Source: DASSKK01 sp035690495
GTDB taxonomy: Bacteria; Actinomycetota; Actinomycetes; Propionibacteriales; Nocardioidaceae
DNA length: 64,000 bases
Direction: 5' to 3'
Assembly: GCA_035690495.1 (NCBI GenBank)
Contig: DASSKK010000008.1
Coordinates: 68,200 to 132,199 of the forward strand
Shown here: positions 52,547-59,721 of the stretch, in pieces
Layout of the letters: every line of letters begins with the position of its first letter
Position numbering within the stretch: position 1 is the first letter of the stretch
Notes under the pieces: generated by a model
Told to the model about the DNA's origin: nothing
What the model saw: only the letters and a program-made list of their open reading frames with translations
The model's database searches: none
Program-made: the position numbers and the translations under genes

Positions 52547-54318
52547 CCCGGTTCGCGGTGTGGGCGCCCCGGCCCGCCGGGGTCGAGCTCGTGCTCGACG
52601 GCGAGCGGCTGCCGATGCGCTCCGACGCAGACAGCGGATGGTGGCGCCTGGACGTGGACGTGCCCTCCGGCGGTACGACGTACGCGTTCAGCCTCGACGG
52701 CGGCGAGCCTCGAGCCGACCCGCGAGGGATGCGGCTGCCGGACGGGCTGCACGGCTTCTCGTGCACCTTCGACCCGGGCGAGTTCGGCTGGACCGACGAC
52801 GGCTGGTCCGGTCGGCCGCTGGAGGGCAGCGTCGTCTACGAGGCGCACGTCGGCACCTTCACCCCTGGGGGAACCCTCGACTCGGCGGTCGAGAGGCTGG
52901 ACCATCTGGTCGAGCTGGGCGCGGACGTGGTGGAGCTGCTGCCGCTGGCGACTTTCCCCGGCCGGCACAACTGGGGCTACGACGGCGCCGCGCCGTACTC
53001 CGTGCACGAGACCTACGGCGGGCCTGTCGCCCTGCAACGGTTCGTCGACGCCGCCCACGGACGCGGGCTCGCGGTGTGTCTCGACGTGGTCTACAACCAC
53101 CTCGGGCCGGACGGGAACTACCTGCCCGAGTTCGGGCCGTACTTCACCGACGTGCACCCCACGCCGTGGGGCAAGGCGGTCAACCTGGACGGGCCGGGCA
53201 GCGACGAGGTACGTGGCTGGGTCCTCGACAACGCCGAGCAGTGGCTTCGCGACTTCCACGTCGACGGGCTGCGGCTCGACGCGGTGCACGCGCTGCACGA
53301 CGAACGGGCGCTGCCGATCCTCGAGGAGATGTCGGCCCGGGTGGACCGGCTGTCCGAGGAGCTCGGCCGGCGGCTGTGGCTGGTCGCCGAGTCCGATCGC
53401 AACGATCCCGGCACGGTCACTCCGCGCGGCACGCCGGAAGGCCTGGCCGTCGCCGGGTGGGGCGTGCACGCCCAGTGGGCCGACGACATCCACCACGCCT
53501 TGCACGTCGCGCTGACCGGTGAGACGCAGGGCTACTATGCGGACTTCGCGGGCCCCGACGCGCTGGCCAAGGTGATGCGCACGCCGTTCTTCCACGACGG
53601 CACCTGGTCGTCGTTCCGCGGACGCGCCCACGGCCGCCCGGTGGACGTCTCGTCGCTGCCGGGGTGGAGGTTCGTGGGCTTCCTGCAGGACCACGACCAG
53701 GTCGGCAACCGTGCGGCGGGCGACCGGCTCTCCGCAAGGCTGTCGCCGGGTCGGCTGGCCTGCGGGGCGGCGATCCTGCTCTGCTCGCCGTACACCCCGA
53801 TGCTGTTCATGGGCGAGGAGTGGGGCGCGTCCACGCCGTGGCAGTTCTTCACCGACCACACCGACCCGGAGATCGCCGCGGCCACGGCCGCCGGACGCGT
53901 CGCCGAGTTCGTCGAGCATGGCTGGGACGAGTCGGTGGTGCCCGACCCCCAGGACCCGGCCACCTTCGAGCGCTCCAAGCTGGACTGGTCCGAGCTCGAT
54001 GCCCCGCCGCATGCCCGGCTGCTGGAGTTCTACCGCGCGCTGATCGCGCTGCGCCGGGAGCGGAAGGGCCTGCGCGACGCCCGGCTGGAGCTGGCGGACG
54101 TGTCCTGGGACGCCGGTTCTGGCCGGTTCACGATGCAGAGGGGCGAGCACGTGGTGCTGGTCAACCTCGGGCACGAGCGGCTCGCCTTCGACTTCGAGGG
54201 CGAGGTGCTGCTCAGCTGGGACCCGCTCGACCCGGGCGGACCCGGCACGCCCGGCCAGACCGTGCTGCCGCCGGACTCCGCCGCCATCCTCGCCTCCCCG
54301 CCGAGTCGCGCCTTGTGA
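52543..54318 (+). CDS. treZ: malto-oligosyltrehalose trehalohydrolase
   Basis: A 591-residue GH13 enzyme that releases trehalose from the TreY product. An N-terminal beta domain (RFAVWAPRPAGVELVLDGER) precedes the barrel. Key motifs: GVHVGTF-like VYEAHVGTFTPGG, ELLPLATFPGRHNWGYDG, DVVYNHLGPDGNYL, the nucleophile Asp in GLRLDAVHALHD, the acid Glu in LVAESDRNDPG and QDHDQVGNR. It overlaps treY by 4 bases. Its stop codon lies in a 22-bp tandem repeat that continues downstream. Confidence 0.95.
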   Translation: MTRFAVWAPRPAGVELVLDGERLPMRSDADSGWWRLDVDVPSGGTTYAFSLDGGEPRADPRGMRLPDGLHGFSCTFDPGEFGWTDDGWSGRPLEGSVVYEAHVGTFTPGGTLDSAVERLDHLVELGADVVELLPLATFPGRHNWGYDGAAPYSVHETYGGPVALQRFVDAAHGRGLAVCLDVVYNHLGPDGNYLPEFGPYFTDVHPTPWGKAVNLDGPGSDEVRGWVLDNAEQWLRDFHVDGLRLDAVHALHDERALPILEEMSARVDRLSEELGRRLWLVAESDRNDPGTVTPRGTPEGLAVAGWGVHAQWADDIHHALHVALTGETQGYYADFAGPDALAKVMRTPFFHDGTWSSFRGRAHGRPVDVSSLPGWRFVGFLQDHDQVGNRAAGDRLSARLSPGRLACGAAILLCSPYTPMLFMGEEWGASTPWQFFTDHTDPEIAAATAAGRVAEFVEHGWDESVVPDPQDPATFERSKLDWSELDAPPHARLLEFYRALIALRRERKGLRDARLELADVSWDAGSGRFTMQRGEHVVLVNLGHERLAFDFEGEVLLSWDPLDPGGPGTPGQTVLPPDSAAILASPPSRAL

Positions 54319-54357
54319 GCCGCCGAGTCGCGCCTTGTGAGGGCCCGAGCCGCGCCT
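54301..54357. repeat. 22-bp tandem repeat at the end of treZ
   Basis: CCGAGTCGCGCCTTGTGAG occurs at 54301 and 54323 (identical), with a degenerate third copy at 54345. The first copy contains the treZ stop codon. A recent slippage expansion is likely. Confidence 0.75.
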
Positions 54358-54541
54358 CAGTCGTCTGCGGGGAGGGCCCGGCGACGCTCGAGGAGGTGAT
54401 CGCGCTCGGCATCGTTGTGGCATGCGGCGATCGCCTCGTCGTACGCCGTCAGCGCCGCGGCCACCTCGCCCCCGCGGGAGAGCAGCTCCGCGCGGACGGC
54501 CGCGACCCGGTGGCTGCAGGAGCGAGCGCGGGGTCGGTCAT
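54357..54541 (-). pseudogene. ECF sigma factor (DUF6596-type) gene reduced to its two ends
   Basis: The fragment starts at ATG 54541 behind a strong ribosome-binding site (AAGGAGAAGG) and reads MTDPALAPA, as such sigma factors begin. After about 8 codons the frame shifts, and the remaining bases encode SHRVAAVRAELLSRGGEVAA then LTAYDEAIAACHNDAERDHL and LERRRALPADD, the typical C-terminal end of the large sigma factors paired with YCII proteins. About 1.1 kb between the two ends is missing. The preceding gene on the same strand, 17 bases away, is the YCII partner. The assignment is by pattern and context. Confidence 0.62.
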
Positions 54542-54558
54542 GTCCTTCTCCTTGCTTC

Positions 54559-54909
54559 TCACTCGGCCAGGCGGCGGAACTCGAGGAGCTCGCCTCGTGC
54601 GGCGAACCGCTCGCACGCTGCGCGCAGGTCGGACTCGTCGTCGGTCTCGACGAGGTAGAAGCCGACGATCTGCTCGGCGGACTCGGTGAACGGGCCGTCG
54701 GTGACGAGGGCCCGTCCCTCCCCATCCGGTCGCATCGATGTCGCCCGTGCCGACGGCTCGAGCGGGCTCGCGACCACGAGCGTGTGCCCGCCGTGAGCCA
54801 GGTCCTGGTGGAACTGCGTGTGCGACTGCATGCCCTTCTCGTGCTCGGACTCGGGCAGCTGCGCCCACTCCGCTTCGGGAGCGGGCAGCAGCACGAGGTA
54901 GCGGCTCAT
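54559..54909 (-). CDS. YCII-related protein
   Basis: A 116-residue single-domain YCII-like protein (dimeric ferredoxin-like fold). Typical segments: RYLVLLPAPEAEWAQLPESE near the N-terminus, DGPFTESAEQIVGFYLVETD near residue 75 and the DESDLRAACERFAA helix. Such proteins are usually encoded just before an ECF sigma factor with a DUF6596 domain; here only remnants of that sigma factor follow. Ribosome-binding site AGGAGG precedes ATG 54909. With its partner gone, its role is unclear. Confidence 0.85.
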   Translation of the reverse strand: MSRYLVLLPAPEAEWAQLPESEHEKGMQSHTQFHQDLAHGGHTLVVASPLEPSARATSMRPDGEGRALVTDGPFTESAEQIVGFYLVETDDESDLRAACERFAARGELLEFRRLAE

Positions 54910-55010
54910 CGAGTGGTCCTCCTGGATATGGGTCTGGCCGCGTGTGCGGCCTCACCACGATGACGGATGGGCCCGCTCCGAATCGACAGCGCGAAAAAGA
55001 AATTCTCCGC

Positions 55011-55042
55011 GGGTCGGCACCTACTTTCGCCCGGGTCGGCAC
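55011..55042. repeat. direct repeat upstream of the NagZ-like gene
   Basis: GGGTCGGCAC occurs at 55011 and 55033, a 22-bp spacing of two helical turns, in the gap between the YCII gene and the NagZ-like gene. A regulator site is possible. A CACACT box overlaps the second copy, 6 nt before GTG 55052. Confidence 0.4.
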
Positions 55043-55051
55043 ACTGGGGGG

Positions 55052-56707
55052 GTGGTGCGGCACAGGTGGCGGGCAGCGGCGGCGTGCGCGATGCTGGCCG
55101 CGCTCGCGCTGGCCGGTTGCGGCACCCGGTCCGGGCACCTCGTGCGACCGGCCACGTTCGGCGGCTTCGGCAGGCAGGGCGGCACCAGCGGGGTGGGCGC
55201 CATGCACCACCTGCCGATCCACACCGGTTGGGGACCGACCCGCCGCGAGATCGGCACCGCCCGCGAGTACGTCGACCACCTTTCGCTGGCGGAGCGGGCC
55301 GGGCAGGTGATCCTGGCCCGTTACAAGGGGACGGCGGCGCCGGTCGCGCTCGTGCACCGCCTGCACCTCGGCGGCGTCGTCGTCTTCGCGAACAACTACG
55401 CGGGCGTCGACCGGATCCGGGCCAGCAACCGGCGGCTCCAGCACGCGATCGCCGCGGCCGGTCGCCGGTGGCCGGTGCTGATCGGCGTCGACCAGGAGGG
55501 TGGTCTGGTGGAGCGCATCACCGGGGGCACGCGCTTCCCGGCGTTCATGACCGCAGGAGCGGCCGGCCGTCCCCAGCTCACCCGTCGAGCTGCCGCAGCC
55601 TCCGGCGCGGAGCTCGCCGGCCTCGGGTTCAACGTCGACTTCGCTCCCGACGCGGACGTCACCTCGGGGCCGCTCGATCCCACCATCGGGTCGCGCTCCG
55701 CCGGATCGGACCCGAGCGTGGTCGCACAGCAGTCGGTGGCCGCCATGCACGGATACGCCTCGGTGGGGATGATCCCGGTCGTCAAGCACTTCCCCGGCCA
55801 CGGCTCCGTCGCCGCGAACAGCCACTACACGCTCCCCGTCCAGACCAAGACACTCGCCGAGCTGGCCCACGACGACCTGGTGCCGTTCCAGAACGCGATC
55901 GACGCCGGCGCCCCGGTCGTGATGGTCGCCCACCTCGACGTCCGCGCGGTCGATCCGGGTACGCCGTCCTCCCTGTCCCGCAGGGTGGTCACCGGCCTGC
56001 TGCGTCACCGCTTCGGGTTCGGCGGCGTCGCGAGCACCGACGCGACGGACATGGCCGCGATCACCGGACACACCCACGGCGTGAACCCTGCCGTGCAGGC
56101 GCTTCGGGCCGGTGAGGACATCGTGCTGATGCCGCCCCGGCCGGCACGTGCCCGGGCGAGCATCGTGCGCGCGGTCGAGGACGGAGGGCTCGACCAGGCA
56201 CGGCTCGACCAGGCCGCGACCCGGGTGGTCGCCCTGATGCTGCACCACAAGCACGGGCGGGTGACGGCCAGGCCTCCGGGGAAGGGGCGAGCCGTCTCCC
56301 ATGCGCTCTCGGCTGCCGGCATCACCGAGGTGCAGGGCTCGTGCGGCGGCAGGTTGGTGGGCTCCGCGGTGCGCGTGCAGGGAAGCCGTTCGGCCGTGGC
56401 CACGTTCCGCGGCGCTGCCCGGGAGGAGGGCCTGCGGGTCCTGCGCAAGCACCAGCCGGGCTGGCGCAAGGCCTCCACGGTGGCGCTGGTCGGCTACGGT
56501 CGCCCGGCGCCGTCCAAGCGCGCCGACGTGCTGGTCGCGACGGACACGCCGTACGTGCTGGGTCGTGCCCGCGGCGGGGTCAAGATCGCGACGTACGGCC
56601 GCACGCCCGGCGCGATGCGGGCGCTGGTCGACGTACTCCTCGGGAAGGCGCCGGCTCCCGGCCACCTGCCGGTGCAGGTCGCGCACGTCCCGCGCACCGG
56701 CTGCTGA
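55052..56707 (+). CDS. GH3 beta-N-acetylhexosaminidase-like lipoprotein (NagZ-like)
   Basis: A 551-residue exported lipoprotein. The signal peptide ends in the lipobox LALAGC (VRHRWRAAAACAMLAALALA, then GC near residue 23). The GH3 domain (residues 60-390) has GVDQEGGLVERITGG, DFAPDADVTSG, the NagZ signature VKHFPGHGSVAANSHYTLP and the nucleophile in GVASTDATDMAAI. The last 150 residues resemble the C-terminal domain of GH3 enzymes (SAVATFRGAAREEGLRVL). It should remove GlcNAc from cell-wall fragments outside the membrane. Start GTG 55052 gives the signal peptide; the longer frame does not. Confidence 0.88.
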   Translation: MVRHRWRAAAACAMLAALALAGCGTRSGHLVRPATFGGFGRQGGTSGVGAMHHLPIHTGWGPTRREIGTAREYVDHLSLAERAGQVILARYKGTAAPVALVHRLHLGGVVVFANNYAGVDRIRASNRRLQHAIAAAGRRWPVLIGVDQEGGLVERITGGTRFPAFMTAGAAGRPQLTRRAAAASGAELAGLGFNVDFAPDADVTSGPLDPTIGSRSAGSDPSVVAQQSVAAMHGYASVGMIPVVKHFPGHGSVAANSHYTLPVQTKTLAELAHDDLVPFQNAIDAGAPVVMVAHLDVRAVDPGTPSSLSRRVVTGLLRHRFGFGGVASTDATDMAAITGHTHGVNPAVQALRAGEDIVLMPPRPARARASIVRAVEDGGLDQARLDQAATRVVALMLHHKHGRVTARPPGKGRAVSHALSAAGITEVQGSCGGRLVGSAVRVQGSRSAVATFRGAAREEGLRVLRKHQPGWRKASTVALVGYGRPAPSKRADVLVATDTPYVLGRARGGVKIATYGRTPGAMRALVDVLLGKAPAPGHLPVQVAHVPRTGC

Positions 56708-56752
56708 CCACGTCGGGGTGTGCGGGCATCGCGACGCGGGTACGGCGCGCAC

Positions 56753-57385
56753 ATGACCCAGCGCGACATCGCGACGACGCTCCTCGACCGGCACGGCCGG
56801 ACGTTCGCAGACGAGGCCGGCATCACGCTGCGGGACAAGCCCGCGCCGCTCTGGCAGCTGCTGGTGCTCTCACTGCTGGCCTCCGCGCGCATCTCCTCCG
56901 ACATCGCGACCGCCGCGGCTACCGAGCTGTTCAAGGCCGGCTACCGGACGCCCCGGAAGATGTGTGAGGCGACCTGGCAGCAGCGGGTGGACGCCCTCGG
57001 GCGTGGTCACTACCGCAGGTACGACGAGCGCACGTCGACGATGCTCGGTGAGTGCGCGGAGATGCTGCTCGACGAGCACGGCGGGGACCTGCGCAAGATC
57101 CACGACGGCGACACCAGCGACATCGAGGGCGCGCTGCAGGCCTTCAAGGGGGTCGGCCCCACCGGTGCGGCGATCTTCTGCCGGGAGGTGCAAGGCGTCT
57201 GGCCGGACCTGGCGCCGTACATCGACAAGCGGACCGGTGACGGAGCAGAACGGCTCGGGCTCCCGCGGGACGCCGAGCGGCTGGCCAAGCTCGTCGACGC
57301 CTCAGACCTGTCCCGGCTGGTCGCCGGCTGCGTGCGCGCCGCCGGGGACAAGGGCCTCGTCGAGGATGTCCGCGACCACGCCTGA
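56753..57385 (+). CDS. HhH-GPD/endonuclease III-like protein
   Basis: A 210-residue soluble helical protein. Residues 20-60 (LWQLLVLSLLASARISSDIA, TAAATELFKAGYRTPRKM) and the later helix-hairpin-helix-like FKGVGPTGAAIFCREVQGVW near residue 130 follow the endonuclease III fold. The usual catalytic Lys of the hairpin and the iron-sulfur cysteines are not seen, so it may not be a classical glycosylase. I chose ATG 56753; a GTG-type extension 11 codons upstream is possible. It stands alone between the NagZ-like gene and a convergent VOC gene. Confidence 0.65.
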   Translation: MTQRDIATTLLDRHGRTFADEAGITLRDKPAPLWQLLVLSLLASARISSDIATAAATELFKAGYRTPRKMCEATWQQRVDALGRGHYRRYDERTSTMLGECAEMLLDEHGGDLRKIHDGDTSDIEGALQAFKGVGPTGAAIFCREVQGVWPDLAPYIDKRTGDGAERLGLPRDAERLAKLVDASDLSRLVAGCVRAAGDKGLVEDVRDHA

Positions 57386-57400
57386 GCGGCCTCGCCTCGG

Positions 57401-57781
57401 TCAGAAGGTGGCGGCGCGCTCCTGGGCGCTCCGCAGCACGCAGAACTCGTTGCCCTCGGGGTCGCGGAGCACCGCCCACCCGGTGCCGTCGGCGTTGCGA
57501 CGGTCGTCGGCCATGCTCGCACCGAGGTCGAGCAGCCGCTGCACCTCCGCGTCCCGGGCTCCCCGGGGCTCCAAGCACACGTGCAGCCTGTTCTTGACGG
57601 TCTTGGGCTCGGGCACCTTCAAGAACAGCAGCGCCCGCCCGTCGCCGAGCTCGAAGCCGGTCTCCTCGTCCTCGGGGGAGTCGTCGGGGTCCATCGGGAT
57701 GTCGAGCACCTGGCTCCAGAACTCGGCGAGCGAGTAGGGGTCGGCGCAGTCGATGCAGGTGTTCATGATCCGTGAGCTCAT
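57401..57781 (-). CDS. VOC-family (glyoxalase/bleomycin-resistance-like) protein
   Basis: A 126-residue two-motif VOC protein. MNTCIDCADPYSLAEFWSQV starts the first beta-alpha-beta-beta-beta unit, FELGDGRALLFLKVPEPKTV ends it, and RLHVCLEPRGARDAEVQRLL and WAVLRDPEGNEFCVLR form the second. This is the common actinobacterial VOC subgroup of unknown substrate. Start ATG 57781 has CAGACT 7 nt upstream; an upstream in-frame start would lie inside the promoter. A palindrome (copy 3) separates it from the methyltransferase gene upstream. Confidence 0.85.
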   Translation of the reverse strand: MSSRIMNTCIDCADPYSLAEFWSQVLDIPMDPDDSPEDEETGFELGDGRALLFLKVPEPKTVKNRLHVCLEPRGARDAEVQRLLDLGASMADDRRNADGTGWAVLRDPEGNEFCVLRSAQERAATF

Positions 57782-57802
57782 GGCGGGGAGTCTGGCAGCC
57801 CA

Positions 57803-57865
57803 CCCCGATTCGTCCGCGGTCACCCCGCCTGGCGAAGCCTCGGAAACGCGGACGAATCTCAGGGG
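57803..57865. repeat. dispersed palindrome, copy 3
   Basis: CCCCGATTCGTCCGC (57803-57817) and GCGGACGAAT (57848-57857) pair exactly. The second arm then continues as C, TCA, GGGG, where TCA (57859-57861) is the complement of the methyltransferase stop codon. Arms flank 30 bp that differ from the loops of copies 1 and 2. Confidence 0.75.
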
Positions 57866-59058
57866 AACGGACGGACCAGGAGCGCCGTGCCCTTGCCCGC
57901 GGCGCGGGTGAGCACGATCGTCGCCGCCTCGTCCCCGCGCAGGGCGAGCCGCTTGCGCAGCTGGTCCGGAGCCACGCCCACCCCGCGCTTCTTGATCGTC
58001 AGGGTGCCGATGTTCCGCTCGCGCAGAGCGGCGCGTAGCTGCTTCTCCCTGTAGGGCAGGGTGTCGAGGACCTCGAACCCGCGGGCGAACGGCGTGCGGA
58101 ACGCCTCGTCACCGGTCACGTAGGCGATGTTCGGGTCGACCAGACCGCCGTGCACCCCGGCGGCCACCGCCGTGACCAGGCCGGCGCGGATCACCGCACC
58201 GTCGGGCTCGTAGAGGAATCGGCCGACGGGCCGGACCCCGTCGTCGGCGTCGTCGGCATCGGTGAGTGTCGCGAGCCCGGCCGGCTGGCCCTCGGGGCCG
58301 CTGCCGATCACCGTCGCGCGGCGCTTCGCCGTCGCGAGGTACGTCGACCACAGTGCGGCCTCCTTCACCTCGCCGGACTCGGAGACCCACTCCGCCTCGA
58401 CGCTCTCCGGCACCACGTCGTGGGGGATTCCCGGAGCGACCTTGACGCAGGCGGGAACGTCGAGCACCCGCTGGACGAACGACCACGGCGGCGACCACCC
58501 GTCGAGGTCGAACACCCTGCCCGCAGCGTTGCGGCGGGACGGGTCGGCGAAGACCACTCCGAACGGCGTCAGGTCGAGGTGGTCGGCGTCGGCCTCCTGG
58601 ACGGCGCCGCCGAGTCCGAGGGAGTCCAGGTTGGCGCGCGCGACGGCTACGCGCAGCGGGTCCCGGTCCACGCCGGCCACGGTGAGGCCCGCCCGGGCGA
58701 GCGCGAGCAGGTCCCCGCCGATCCCGCAGCCGACGTCCAGGACCGAGGAGGGCGAGGCGAGCGCAACCCGCGAGGCCCGATGCGTGGCGACCCGCAACCG
58801 GGTGGCCTGCTCCAGCCCGTCGGGTGTGAAGTACATCCGGGCGGCCAACTCGCCGAACTTGGCCGCCGCCCTGTGCCGCAGCGTGACCTGGGTCAGTGAG
58901 GCGGCGGCATGCTCCCCAGTCGCCTCCCGGCGCAGCGCGGCGGCCGTGCGGACCGGGTCGGCGTCGTGCTCGGCGTACGCCTTCTCCGCCGCCCCCAGAA
59001 GTGCCTGACCGGGCGGGGTGAGCAGCCAGCCGAACGCCTCGATGTCCACGACCGCCAT
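57859..59058 (-). CDS. class I SAM-dependent methyltransferase with THUMP-like C-terminal domain
   Basis: A 399-residue protein. The N-terminal helical part (residues 1-85) is followed by a Rossmann methyltransferase: motif I VLDVGCGIGGDLLALARAG near residue 105, motif II VDRDPLRVAVARANL, and motif IV VFADPSRRNAAGRVFD. The C-terminal region (about residues 300-399) has TLPYREKQLRAALRERNIG, TLTIKKRGVGVAPDQLRKRL and a final strand, as in actinobacterial THUMP-like-domain methyltransferases. An RNA substrate is likely by family but unproven. I start at ATG 59058. The gene is divergent from groES, whose CIRCE elements lie about 27 bases from its start. Confidence 0.85.
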   Translation of the reverse strand: MAVVDIEAFGWLLTPPGQALLGAAEKAYAEHDADPVRTAAALRREATGEHAAASLTQVTLRHRAAAKFGELAARMYFTPDGLEQATRLRVATHRASRVALASPSSVLDVGCGIGGDLLALARAGLTVAGVDRDPLRVAVARANLDSLGLGGAVQEADADHLDLTPFGVVFADPSRRNAAGRVFDLDGWSPPWSFVQRVLDVPACVKVAPGIPHDVVPESVEAEWVSESGEVKEAALWSTYLATAKRRATVIGSGPEGQPAGLATLTDADDADDGVRPVGRFLYEPDGAVIRAGLVTAVAAGVHGGLVDPNIAYVTGDEAFRTPFARGFEVLDTLPYREKQLRAALRERNIGTLTIKKRGVGVAPDQLRKRLALRGDEAATIVLTRAAGKGTALLVRPFP

Positions 59059-59084
59059 CGTGCCAGCCGGCCCGTGGACCCGTC

Positions 59085-59111
59085 TTGGCACTCGCGGAGG
59101 GAGAGTGCTAA
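59085..59111 (+). promoter_or_regulatory. CIRCE operator 1 (HrcA site) of groES-groEL
   Basis: TTGGCACTC-N9-GAGTGCTAA at 59085-59111 differs from the CIRCE consensus TTAGCACTC-N9-GAGTGCTAA at one base. It overlaps the groE promoter, so HrcA bound here blocks transcription until heat shock. Confidence 0.93.
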
Positions 59112-59114
59112 GTT
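59085..59114 (+). promoter_or_regulatory. groES-groEL promoter
   Basis: TTGGCA (59085-59090) and TAAGTT (59109-59114) with an 18-bp spacer form a principal-sigma promoter whose two boxes are the outer arms of CIRCE 1. The transcript would start near 59121, so its leader begins inside CIRCE 2. Confidence 0.7.
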
Positions 59115-59118
59115 CGCA

Positions 59119-59145
59119 TCAGCACTCTCGGACGGAGGGTGCCAA
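59119..59145 (+). promoter_or_regulatory. CIRCE operator 2 (HrcA site)
   Basis: TCAGCACTC-N9-GGGTGCCAA at 59119-59145 is a second, weaker CIRCE with three mismatches, starting 34 bp after the first (7 bp gap). It falls around the transcription start. Confidence 0.85.
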
Positions 59146-59243
59146 CGCTTGCGAAGGCGTGCGACCCCCGCGACGGCGCATCTCGACGCAGGCACCAGTT
59201 CGGTTTGTTCTCACGACTTACGGAAAAGTGGAGGTCGACTAGC

Positions 59244-59537
59244 GTGTCGGTCAACATCAAGCCTCTCGAGGACCGGATCGTCGTCAAGCCGCTCGACGTC
59301 GAGCAGACCACCGCCTCGGGCCTGGTCATCCCGGACACCGCCAAGGAGAAGCCCCAGGAGGGCGAGGTCCTGGCGATCGGTCCGGGTCGCGTCGACGACA
59401 ACGGCAACCGCGTCCCGCTCGACGTCAACGTCGGCGACAAGGTCATCTACAGCAAGTACGGCGGCACCGAGGTCAAGTACTCCGGTGACGAGGTGCTCAT
59501 CCTCTCTGCCCGCGACGTGCTCGCGGTCATCGCCTGA
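59244..59537 (+). CDS. groES: co-chaperonin GroES
   Basis: A 97-residue Hsp10, the lid of the GroEL cage. Typical segments: NIKPLEDRIVVKPLDVEQTT, then the mobile loop ASGLVIPDTAKEKPQEGEVL, and VGDKVIYSKYGGTEVKYSGD with the end LILSARDVLAVIA. Start GTG 59244 follows GGAG after a leader of about 120 nt. It shares its promoter with groEL, 184 bases downstream, with a palindrome in between that could reduce read-through. Confidence 0.97.
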   Translation: MSVNIKPLEDRIVVKPLDVEQTTASGLVIPDTAKEKPQEGEVLAIGPGRVDDNGNRVPLDVNVGDKVIYSKYGGTEVKYSGDEVLILSARDVLAVIA

Positions 59538-59551
59538 GCTCCGGGTTCGTC

Positions 59552-59593
59552 CCTGAGCTGACTCCGCCCCGGGCGGCCTTCGACGGGCTCAGG
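59552..59593. repeat. palindrome between groES and groEL
   Basis: CCTGAGC (59552) and GCTCAGG (59587) enclose a second palindrome, CCGCCC-C-GGGCGG. The right side, CCTTCGACGGGCTCAGGAAC, looks like a dispersed intergenic repeat I recall from other high-GC actinobacteria (from memory, not checked). It could form a strong hairpin that attenuates groEL or stabilises the groES message. Confidence 0.6.
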
Positions 59594-59721
59594 AACCACC
59601 TGACTCGTCCGGGCCCCTGGGGCGCGTGTCTTCCCGGCCGCACCCGGCCATCCCGCAGTCATCTCGCAAGCAAGTTCGAGCCACAGCCAGTCCGAGCAGT
59701 TCGAAAGGAAGATCCTCACCG

